Assembly: GCA_936432065.2 (NCBI GenBank)
Contig: OW386293.2
Span: forward strand, 64,130,265 to 64,194,264
DNA from: Rutpela maculata
Taxonomy: Eukaryota; Arthropoda; Insecta; Coleoptera; Cerambycidae
Reading direction: 5' to 3'
Length of the DNA stretch: 64,000 bases
Shown here one piece after another: positions 1 through 9,253 of the stretch (within the stretch, counting starts at the first letter, position 1; each line of letters begins with the position of its first letter). The notes below the pieces were generated by a model. The model searched no databases. It worked only from the letters and a program-made list of their open reading frames with translations, and was not told the DNA's origin. A program made the translations under genes and the position numbers.

Positions 1-400
1 TAATTATTTTATCAATAGCACTTACCAGCAGGGCAACCACTGGATCCTGTACACCATCGGGCCCTACAGTAGTCTGGATGTCACCGATGGAAGTGTCAAA
101 GATCTTCCGCTTCTTGACTACCAGCGAGTTGCACCTCCTACGCTGCATAACCGCGTTTAATCTGCTAAACATGGGCGCCATAGGGGCCTTCTCCTTCACC
201 AAGTCGCAAGCAGCTGGCTTTTCTACACCTTCCACACTATCTGTAATTAGCACTGGAATAGTCGGTCTACTGCCGGGAGGGCTGTGCGCTATGGAGCTTC
301 TTCTTCCGAAAACGCTCGCTTCATCCATGTTCATGTCAGTTTCCGTAGCCGTGTCAGATCCGTTTTTCCCGTCTGCTTCTATGTTTGTTTCCTTGTTCAT
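1..400 (-). CDS. LINE ORF1-like (gag-like) protein, N-terminal 133 codons, incomplete
   Basis: The frame opens with ATG at 400-398 (MNKETNIEAD) and runs without a stop to the window edge. A second methionine pair, MNMDEASVF, lies about 20 residues in and could be the true start. The product is acidic and Ser/Thr-rich at the start, with a proline-containing stretch (SPPGSRPTIPVL), then a basic patch (MQRRRCNSLVVKKRK), then a segment ending DPVVALLVSAIDKII that may open a helical region. This suits the disordered head of a LINE ORF1 nucleic-acid-binding protein, which coats the element RNA. No zinc knuckles are visible in this part; in this family they would be C-terminal. The plus-strand frame at 78-626 over the same DNA is a shadow. 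I cannot exclude another retroelement gag. Confidence 0.5.
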   Translation of the reverse strand, partial: MNKETNIEADGKNGSDTATETDMNMDEASVFGRRSSIAHSPPGSRPTIPVLITDSVEGVEKPAACDLVKEKAPMAPMFSRLNAVMQRRRCNSLVVKKRKIFDTSIGDIQTTVGPDGVQDPVVALLVSAIDKII

Positions 401-960
401 AGTGTTCCCACGAGTTGGGTCGAGGATCGGTCCGCCCCCGGGTGACGCCCATTCCAGGGGTAAGGCTACATACTACGGAGGTCGCCCGGTATCCGTAGGT
501 TTTCACGACTTCGCTGTCGGATATTTTATAAAGGTTGTCTCCTCCCGGGCCGGCCGGTTAAGGCAAGCCCCCCGGTCCGGTAACCTCACAACATTCCCCC
601 ACGGCACCATTTTTTCTTTTCCGTGAAGGTCGTTGAAGTGAGGGCCTAGATTACGGTGTTGAGCGAGTGAGTGGCACAGCTCACTCGTGGCTCGGATAAT
701 CCCCGGGTTCGCCATTTCCCGAAACCACGCCTTGCGGCATGGGTCCTGGGGGTTGAGCTGTCCTTAGTTTCCGTCACAGTGCCGAGATCGAGCCGGCGGG
801 GAGCCCCGCGGGACCCACGAGAGACCTACGAGACCCTACAACCTGCTACCCTACGAGAGCAGGGCTCCCACCAGCATGTCACCCGAGACCGCGACGTATT
901 AAGCCCCTCCACCTGCGTCAAGGTCTCACAGCTCCCTGGAGGGGTTATATTGGCAGCTGT
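1..960 (-). mobile_element. 5' end of a non-LTR retrotransposon (LINE), truncated by the window edge
   Basis: This is the only long GC-rich block in an otherwise AT-rich window, and its composition changes abruptly near position 960. Read on the minus strand it is a leader of about 560 bases followed by an open frame that begins at 400 and stays open to base 1. A GC-rich leader followed by a serine/threonine-rich ORF1 is typical of insect LINEs of the R1/I/jockey group. The leader contains a second short open frame (715-503 minus) that is probably only leader sequence. The remaining ORF1 and the RT ORF would lie to the left of the window. The clade assignment is inference; no RT is visible here. 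Confidence 0.55.
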
Positions 961-1260
961 TCCTTAAATGTCTCACCTAACTTGTCTAGACAAGTTAGTG
1001 AAACCAGAATATATCATCTGTTTGCCAGATGGACTCAGTCGTGGGAATAGCTGTTTGAATTGGTTCCCACACAGCCAGTGTATCAGACAGGTCATTCACC
1101 TTTCACCAGATGTTATGAGTCATAATCTATTTTTAGATGTGAATCACTGGCAGATGTCGAACACGTGTTCACTAGATGTCGTGAGAACAGTAGTTTTAAT
1201 TGGTTCCCACAGACGGCCAGCTGTTCGCTAGATGTCTGTATAACATCTGTTGCTATGGAA
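961..1260 (+). repeat. X1 short-motif repeat with palindromes
   Basis: The block is built from recurring AGATGT-type words: CCAGATG at 1034 and 1106, GGCAGATGTCG at about 1150, CTAGATGTC at about 1173 and 1211, and ACATCTGTTGC near 1243. It includes a perfect 22-bp palindrome at 977-998 centred on TCTAGA, and the palindrome GAACACGTGTTC. About 90 bp (1100-1190) are repeated in direct orientation at 3339-3383 plus 5402-5455, where a transposon splits the copy. It resembles the ends of the (TA)n-bounded elements further on, but no partner end is clear. Confidence 0.55.
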
Positions 1261-1609
1261 ATATCCCCCACCTAAGATTATTATATCCTTAAACGATATA
1301 TAAAGCATATGCAATTTTGTGTCTTTCTGAGTATACAACAAAGTAAATATGATTGATACTCTTCCTGAAGAACTAGAACTAGACAGTGAATCTATAATAG
1401 AGAAGAAGCATGAAGTTAATAGTTTACAGTTTGTGTAGAACTGGGCTTACCAATACGTGTGTCTAATTCAGCATTATTTTAGTATTGCTTTAATTGATAT
1501 TCTATTATATATAGGAGAGGGGGAAGAATGAAAATACTTTTCTTATAAATTTAATTTATTATAAATTCTAAGTTAAAACACCCAAATGAATATATAAAGA
1601 GATATGTAA

Positions 1610-1692
1610 GTCAGGTTGGCCGAGCGGTCTAAGGCGTCGTATTTAGGCTTCGATTCCCTAGTGGGAGCGTGGTTCAAATCCCACACCTGACA
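1610..1692 (+). tRNA. tRNA-Leu (anticodon UAG), possibly degenerate
   Basis: An 83-base segment folds as a class II tRNA. The acceptor stem GTCAGGT/ACCTGAC is a perfect 7 bp with discriminator A. The D-arm is the leucine-type GGCCGAGCGGTCTAAGGC. The anticodon loop TTTAGGC gives anticodon TAG, reading CUA. A short variable arm (TTCCCTAGTGGGAG) follows, then a T-arm with loop TTCAAAT. Two flaws are visible. The anticodon stem has one T-T mismatch, and the 5' side of the T stem is GTGG against CCCAC, one G short of the usual five pairs. A TTTT run about 7 bases downstream could end Pol III transcription. The identity is firm; function is uncertain because of the T-stem deletion. Confidence 0.8.
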
Positions 1693-3338
1693 TTATATAT
1701 TTTACCATTCATTATAATTTACTTGAAAACCTTTGCTTATTTTTAAACACTTTCTCATCCCAGATCTTCTGTATTTCATGAGGTTTATGAATGATTTATT
1801 TCTTCACAATGATAGTGGTAGTTACATTGCAATAATTACACGATACATCCAAATCAGGCTGGTTCGTCTCAAAATGTATTTTCTATTTACTTGTAAAGTT
1901 TTTAATAAATATTTGTAAAACTACATGTGGTTTATTTTACATTACATAAAATAAGTAATGTTTCCCGGACTAATTTTATAAAATAATTTTTAATTTAACC
2001 ACTGTATATGTTTAATTATTTTATTACAATAAAATAGAAATAGAATAATATGTATTTTATTTCACACAGCCCTGTACATTAATTAAGTATTTTCAAACTG
2101 CTTTCAGTTTGTAAGTTATTTATTGCCTCCTTGTAACATTATAACGCGAATTGATACACATATGACATATGTGTAATTCTATTTTTAGTCCGTATTTCAC
2201 CCTCGTGGCACGAATGGCTTAAATGCATTGTGAATTGATTGTGTTTTGCTAAATGCAACATTATTTATTAAATACTTACCTGATTCATTTACCTTAGCGT
2301 GTGTTCTCAATGTGGTGGGTGTTTTGGAGTTCAGTTCAGTGCTTCTAAGAATATTTTTGTGAAATAAAAATACTATGTAATAGTGCGAAGTGGTAATAAT
2401 GTTTATGTTTTCTTGGATTAGCACTGAATTACCTTAACAGGTATGTTATTTTAATTTATATGTTTGATGTATAATATATAAACACATTGTTTGGAGAGAT
2501 TTTTTGGGCATTTTAAAAATTTATTATTTCTTTGATGCAATACTATAGTCTGGAATGTAGATTTTAGTACACATGATTTGGGATTGGAAAAATGCTTATT
2601 TTTTCCTCTGAAACTATTTCGAAATTTTTAATGGGTATAGAGGTCGGACCATAGGTATTCATTGACTTATAGAGAGCCAGTATTCGTGGGTGGTCTGAAA
2701 TGCACATTTTTTTATATCAGATATAATGAAAAGCCAAAAACCGCCCATTTTGTGAGAAACTAGTCAGTTATCAGACAACTGCAAAAACATTGTGAGAGGT
2801 CAAAAAATACTTCCCGTGTAGTCAAAATATATTGTTTTATTCCTAGTCTATAAGATTTATTTTTTTATTTTTTTTTCATTAATAATTGTGTAAGTTGAAA
2901 TAGCTCACAACTTGTTATGAAACTACAATTAACATGTTGCTATTTTTTGGTTTAGACGCTTGGTACATTTTTTACTTGTACAAAAATAAAGGAGTAGGTA
3001 CTTTACTAAAAATTGAATTTTAAGCAATTATAATATAACGTATAAGAGTCAACAACATGTGCAAATTAAGAGAAATAGCAGTTTACCATAACACAATTTA
3101 TTAAGCGATGTAGTCATCGGTTGTAATTAAAGAATGAGATGAATTAATTAGCCTACATGGACCGCATATTAATTTTATGTACAAGAAACACTTTAGCCAG
3201 ACTGCATTAAATGTTGTTTGAAGCAATTCAAAGCACATTTATTTATAAAAGTATATACCGTATGTGACAATTTTTCCGGTACACGTATATTGAATTAATT
3301 GCCGAATGGTGGGAGGGCAAAAATTAAACTGAACTTTT
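1693..3338. other. AT-rich noncoding stretch, no recognisable feature
   Basis: About 1.6 kb of AT-rich sequence after the tRNA. The longest frames are 61-75 codons, have low-complexity composition and show no family motif. Nothing here repeats elsewhere in the window as far as I could see. Confidence 0.5.
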
Positions 3339-3383
3339 CACCAGATGCCGTGAGTCATCGATCTATTTTTAGATGTGAATCAC

Positions 3384-4015
3384 TAGTGCAGTCATTGAAG
3401 CGTAAAATGGGGTTTTACCTCCTAAATATTTTGCTATGAATCGATTTACATGAAATTTTGGAATTAGGCTTATCTTACCCTTAACTTCAAAAGTGATATT
3501 GACCCGACCTCCGTTTTTTATTTTTAAGGGGTGAAAACAACCCCTTAATGAAAAAATTGACATTGAGCCTTTTTATCGCTAGAAAACGTGTTTAATAATA
3601 CGGAGTGACATTTTATAGTATTCTCTAACACAATTACCTCATGTTTAACCCATTTTCAATCCCTGAAAAACTTTACAACCCCTGCAAACGACCCCCAAAT
3701 TGAAAAAAATCACAAAAAATTACTTTTATATAACTTAAAAAGATTTAAATATAGAGTAAATATTGTTATACCTTGCCTACCTTATTTGTCATAATTTAAC
3801 CCCTTTTCAACCCTTAAAAACAACCTCTCTATAAAAAATTGTATAAAAATTTTTTTTTTGATGAACTGAAAAGGATTTAAAGGTTGTTCCACGTTCTCGA
3901 AAATGACTTTCATTTGTTTAAGCTTTTCAACCCTTAAAACTACCCCTGAATTAAAACATTGAAAATATAAGTTTACACAATTAAAAATAGTTTGATTATA
4001 AACTAAAAAATATAC

Positions 4016-4094
<79 letters not shown>

Positions 4095-5401
4095 TGAACG
4101 TTGGTATGTATTCATGCCTATGTTTCCGATATATATATGCCATATATGTATATATATATATATACATAAGACAATAGTTTTGGGTCCATATTATTGTGTA
4201 CTTTCACTTTGCTCCAAATATTCATGCTCCGAAATTTTTAGTTTACTAAATAGAAAAAAATACGATTAGTTTTTGGACCGTAACTCCTACAATTTTGAAG
4301 CTATCACAACTCAGAAAAAAACCATTTTAAAGGTAATTGAAAGAGCTACAACTTTTTTCATTATGATATGTAGTGAAAAACTTTTTATTTTGAAACGGTG
4401 AAGGGTCAAAGGGCTCGAGAGAGACTGCAATTGCGCTACCGCGCGCTCTTTAAACAATCATATCTCCGTCAATTTTGGTGTGACAAAAAAAGAAAAAAAA
4501 CCAAAATTGTTGTCAAAAAAAGACCTACATTTTTTATTATCACAGTTTTTTACGTATCTTTCATTATTTTTGAAATATTATGAAAAAAAGGTGTTTTTTT
4601 CAAAAATGTAAAAAAAATTTTTTTCTCAAAATCGTGATTTTTTTGAAAAATATGTATTCCAAAGCAGCCAAACCGCTGGAATCCAATAAACTCTTCATAT
4701 TAAAGTTAATTCTAGACGGAATACGATTAATTTTAATTTTGGTGGAAATGGCACTTATGAAACACATCGATTTTTTAAAAAAAACATTAGATGTCCCTCT
4801 TTTTTTCATTACAACTCACTCACTTTACGCGCAAAAGACTTTTAACACTGCTCATTTTAAAGATTATTTTAAGCACTATAAAAAAGTTTCTTATTGTCAT
4901 ATGGATAAAATGTATCCGTTGTCCGCTAGATGGCATTGAATACATCGATTAAATTTCAGACAAAAAAAAACGGCTTTGATCTTCAATATCTCGCTTAATA
5001 TTGCACTTAGAACACTTTATAAAAAATCAATTTGTTTATTTTTTCACTTGCTATAATTTTGTTCATTATAATGCATATTTTTTGAGATATTTGCAAAAAA
5101 CCGTTGAAAAACGTGGGAAAATTCCGAATTTTCAATCGCCAATGACTTGAAAATTATTGAGTTTTTGAAAAAACTTTACAGAACATTTTTTGCTTAGAAT
5201 TAGGTCTTCTATCGATATCCGAGGTTATTTTGAAAAAAAAAATTTCCACCACCGAGAAGGGGTGGCAACCCAGGGTGAGAACGGAGGTCGGGTCAATATC
5301 ACTTTTGAAGTTAAGGATGAGATAAGCCTAATTCCAAAATTTCATGTAAATCGGTTCTTAGTAAAAAATTTAGAAGGTAAAAAGCTTCAATGACTGCACT
5401 A
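3384..5401. mobile_element. 2.0-kb non-autonomous DNA transposon with TIRs and 3-bp TSD
   Basis: The ends are inverted: TAGTGCAGTCATTGAAGC at 3384 and its reverse complement ending at 5401. The similarity continues inward for roughly 150-170 bp (3384-3550 against 5245-5401) at about 85-90% identity. The trinucleotide CAC flanks both sides (3381-3383 and 5402-5404). The same host repeat occurs uninterrupted near 1138-1160, reading GAATCACTGGCAG, so CAC was duplicated by the insertion. The interior is AT-rich, with a (TA)n tract and no open frame of note, so the copy is non-autonomous. A 3-bp TSD fits PIF/Harbinger, CACTA, Academ or Zator groups; the TIR alone does not decide between them. Confidence 0.75.
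4023..4088. repeat. (TA)n microsatellite
   Basis: An uninterrupted run of about 33 TA dinucleotides inside the transposon at 3384-5401, followed by shorter TATACATA-type runs to about 4166. Confidence 0.95.
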
Positions 5402-5725
5402 CACTGGCAGATGTCGAACACGTGTTCACTAGATGTCATGAGTCATAATCTATTGCGCTCCAGTTGCTTTCCCATAGGTTTTGATTGGCTGAACACAAAT
5501 GTTCACCTCTCCGCTCCATCAGCTCTCTTAAGGTATCTACTTCGGAGGATGGGGGTGGTGGGCCAATTAGGGGAGGGGGAGGAGGTAGGGAAAGGAAAAT
5601 TATTCAACTCCCCCGAACTTTTTTCCGTCGTGCGATTTTGAAAAACCAAAATGGAATTTGTTCGCTGTGATCTCTAGTATTTGGCCGATTATTTTTTTTT
5701 GTTTTTTTCAAATAAACAAATTTAT

Positions 5726-5746
5726 GGGGGGGGGGGGGGGGGGGGG
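5726..5746 (+). repeat. Poly-G run of 21
   Basis: Twenty-one consecutive G residues in AT-rich DNA. Such a run can form a G-quadruplex and its length is prone to sequencing error. A similar run of 23 lies at 35557-35579. Confidence 0.95.
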
Positions 5747-5759
5747 AACTTTTTGCATT

Positions 5760-6170
5760 TTTTTTTCAAATGAGTTTTTTTACGTAGGAAAGGGTTCAGA
5801 GGAGAAACTTTTTCACAGGTAAGTGAGGATCATTTTTATCTTTATTTGAGAAAAAGAAATATCGCAATCCAAGCAATAGGAAGGGAAGGAGGGGGCATAA
5901 TACGTTTGCGGGAATAAAGGGTTAAGAAAACGGGATAAGGACTTCGGATAAGGATATTCGGCAATATAAATCTTTTTCCCATCTTAATATTTTTAGAGCT
6001 ATGCCCATCGGGTATAGCACTATTTGTCAATATCAAATATTAAACTGCCGAAACGGCAGTTAATAAATAAATTGTGCTATTACTATAGTATACGCACTGC
6101 ACAAACCTTAGATTCGGACGAGTACTTTAACAACTAAGTTGGCGTTATAACATTAAAAATGCTTAAAACA
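5760..6170. other. Noncoding stretch with a small hairpin
   Basis: No coding signal. The perfect inverted repeat ACTGCCG-AAA-CGGCAGT lies near 6044-6060, inside a wider imperfect pairing of GTATAGCAC near 6012 with GTGCTATTAC near 6074. Otherwise plain AT-rich sequence. Confidence 0.4.
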
Positions 6171-6302
6171 AACATAATTTTTTTTATCGCCAACCGTCAG
6201 TAAAACCATACATTACCATAGCGATTTTCGGAAGTAAACAAACACTTTATGTTACTGTAAAATAAAGTATTTTACCTGCCGCAAATTTTTATTAACATAG
6301 CC

Positions 6303-6587
6303 ATGACTTTGACATTAAACAGACATCGTTTGTCACTGTCACGCTTCTCACGCCTGTCACAGCTCCACAATAAAAGTTTTCTCAAAATCGTAAAGACGAT
6401 TTTAGGCGACGGTCAAACTGACAACATAGTTGTTACCAATGATAATTCTACTAAAGAAGATTTACACATTGTTAACATAGATAATAATCCTCAAACATTT
6501 TTAATTGACGCTCCTTCGACTTCAAGAATTAATTTTTACAATACGTCAGGGTATACGTTCACGTTTAATATAACAAAAAATAAGTAG
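6303..6587 (+). CDS. Uncharacterised 94-residue ORF
   Basis: ATG to TAG, 94 codons. The composition is more protein-like than neighbouring chance frames. It starts with a basic head rich in Leu, Ser and Arg (TLTLNRHRLSLSRFSRLSQL) and continues with a polar, Asn/Asp/Thr-rich body (residues about 35-94). No signal peptide, membrane segment or catalytic motif is visible and I do not recognise a family. An inverted 12-mer, ATCGCCAACCGT at 6186-6197 and its complement at 6672-6683, brackets the frame at about 100 bp on either side. This suggests the ORF may belong to a small mobile element. An AATAAAA-like signal lies about 35 bp after the stop. It could equally be a chance frame. Confidence 0.3.
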   Translation: MTLTLNRHRLSLSRFSRLSQLHNKSFLKIVKTILGDGQTDNIVVTNDNSTKEDLHIVNIDNNPQTFLIDAPSTSRINFYNTSGYTFTFNITKNK

Positions 6588-6692
6588 ATTTGTTCTGTAT
6601 TTGCTGTTTACTTTTTCATAATAAAATGTGATAAGTTATGATATCTCAATTTTTTTAAATTATAAATTTTTACGGTTGGCGATAAAATTTTG

Positions 6693-6815
6693 TATGCACC
6701 ACGTCAGTAAAGTGTCTTTATTGAACTCACCTGTTACTCGCCTCGCTCGCTTCGCTCGCTCGACTCATGATCTCAGACTCGTTCGATAAAGACTCACTTT
6801 ACTGACTTGGTACAT
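6693..6815. repeat. Inverted repeat with 35-bp arms (hairpin or small MITE)
   Basis: The left arm starts TATGCACCACGTCAGTAAAG and the right arm is its complement, ending CTTTACTGACTTGGTACATA, with a few mismatches over about 35 bp. The loop carries GC-rich CGCTCG-type repeats at about 6739-6763, unusual for the surroundings. Confidence 0.65.
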
Positions 6816-7144
6816 AAATAACTATTTTAAGAAAATCGATCGGTAAATAAAAAGTTATTAATCATTTAAAACTTAAAAAATTGTTTCCTGATTTTCTTAT
6901 ATTTGTAATTGAATAGAATTTTTTAAAATGCTATTTTCTATCATTTATTTATATATTTAACTAATATATATTTCATAAAAACGTAGACATGATTTTCAAA
7001 TAGTGACATTATATTAGCAATATTATCGCTTTCGGAAACAGGGTATGGTGGTGTGATAATTCTAGCTTGAAATCCATTGTCAAAAAAATTTTTATAAAAA
7101 GTTTCAAAACCCTTCTTTTTCTCGCCAGATCCGCTCCAGTATAT

Positions 7145-7618
7145 GCACTTTAACGAGATCTGGAACTAGATTATATTTTCATCTTGTTCTTTCGAAAGGT
7201 TAGGGGGTAAATTGGAGTAATTTGGGGTAAATGGGTAAATCAAGCAGGTAAAAGTCCATAAACTTTAGTACATAAAGAGAAGCTAAGGTCTCAAAAAAAT
7301 TATTGGCATTAGCCACCCCCATTACCACTCCCACCCCATTATTAAAAGGAATGAAAAAAAAATGTGATTTAGTGTATGTACAAGAACCAGAAACCTCAAA
7401 ATATTTTTTACTTCATCCACCCCCCTATCACCACCCCCACCTCACTACCGATGTGGAGTATCGTTTTATGGATTTTTGGGGTAGGGGATTTCAAATATTA
7501 TATTATTAAAGTTCCATAAACAATTATTTCCACATACAAAGTTTTTTCGTTGTGAGTGACTTGGATAGAGAATCTGAATGTGGAATTAGTGATTTCTTGG
7601 GCAGCGATATTTTTATTG
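7145..7618 (+). repeat. Family A dispersed repeat, copy A1, 5' truncated
   Basis: Family A is the most frequent repeat here. Its order is: a hairpin end with ACGTAGTGGAGTGGAAG; GTGCGCAC...TTTACTCTG; ACGAGATCTGGAACTAGATT; G/T-rich GGGGTAAATTGGGG; CCACCCCATTATTAAA blocks; TTCGTTGTGAG; and the far end GGATGTGGAAGTAGTGATTC followed by CTTGGGCAGCGGTTTTT. A1 starts at the ACGAGATCTGGAAC segment and retains the far end in diverged form. Confidence 0.7.
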
Positions 7619-9253
7619 AACATTAACGTAGTTGCCTTTGCAAAAATCATATGTCTAATAATGAAACGTGAATAACTACCTTTTTTGTGCATAATAACCT
7701 TTTGGTTCTCTCTTTTGTTAAGTATAAGTACTAGTGCAAAGTATAAGGATCAATAAAAATTATTTTGAAAGTGGTTTTTTATTTTCAAATAAATTTAATA
7801 ACATAGATTTGAAATGGATATTAATGAATTCAGAAAAAAATCTATAATTTATTGAACAGAATGAGCCACCACCTTCCCATTTGAAAAAAAAAAAAAGTTT
7901 TCATAAAAAAGTGATTTGTTCAATTTTGGAAGCTTCGTAAATAGTTATTAATGAAATTAAACGAAAAATTATATTTTTCCCTTGGACTTTACCTACCGTA
8001 GAATAAATTTTGGTATTCCAAAGCACTCTAGACGAAAGTCTTAAAATGCATAGAAAAACTGAACATCGACTCAAATATTCGCGAAAATCTCATGGTATAC
8101 TCAGAATGTGTTCCTGAATCCAAATATTTAAAAATATACATACATTTAAAAATCGGGTAAATCGTAAACCGGAAATGTGTCATACCGTTCTTTATGTCCA
8201 AAAATCCATTTTTACAGGTAGTTTATACGCCCCAAATTTCAAATGGATAAATTAAAAATAAAGGAAATATATATGAAGGGGAGCCACTAACCTGTGGCAC
8301 CGGGTATATATAATGTATATATGTATATTTTTTTAAATTCGGGTATCCAGTCATAAGGCACAAAATTAAAGGAAAACTCTTTATATGCATGGTCATATAC
8401 AGGCCCGTTTCATACACTGAGCGGTTGTAGTGTAGCCCGATTTGACGTTGTGCAGCCCGGGGTCGGGCTCATCAACGTACCCCTCTGTATATAATCACTA
8501 AATGGCCAGAAAGCATGTTAGCTTCCTTCCTACAAAATTTTGGGGTGGGCTTCAAAAAGTCATATTTTCATGTTCCGAGATACACTTTTAGTTCAGCACT
8601 ACTGAGTCAGACGGCGCTGTTCCTGTATATCCAGGGCTCTTATACAGCTGATATTCATCGCGCGTTACATAGCCCGATATTTGGCATCGTTGCAATGGCT
8701 CGATGACGTTCGATTCTTATTTTCTCTTAAATACTTTCTTTATGAAGTCACAATGAATGAATGAAAGCTCTTTATTCGAATCAATTTTTTAACCTCACAA
8801 GTATTAGAACATTTTTTCTAAATTAAAAAAATTTATATATACCTACTAAGAATTATAAATTATATGGTACAGTGCTATGAAAGAAGAATAGTTGTTAGCA
8901 TCTTAAAATGGGTTTTGAATTGTAATACAGAATTTAAAATAGAGCGATAAAATATATACACATTTATATCATAAGAGAGAGAATTTACAATGAGAACAAA
9001 ATATAAAATACATTAAGTTTCTCCATTTGTTGTACTAAATTGATGTTTCCATGTTCCTAAATTAGGTTTGTAATTTTTTGCATTCAGGATTCAATAATAA
9101 TATATTTAATTGGTATTAATTTTGGTGCTAATATTTTCATGGAGAAATATTCAACAATTATTATGCAGAATAATGATTTACGTATAAAAAGGATAGATGG
9201 ACATTGTTCATGATGACTATAAGTTGGTATTACTTCTACAGCCACATATAGTA

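Noticed and set aside
78..626. 182-codon plus-strand frame
   Set aside because: Antisense shadow of the minus-strand LINE ORF1 and leader. The minus frame is open to the window edge and has ORF1-like composition.
4398..4939. Lysine- and phenylalanine-rich frames
   Set aside because: Chance frames in A/T homopolymer-rich transposon interior; no motif, and the complementary strand is equally open.
8223..8330. Clean (TA)n left boundary for element G
   Set aside because: Only scattered TATATA/TATG runs are present and they lie about 70-100 bp from the first AGCCCG word, so the left end of G stays unproven.
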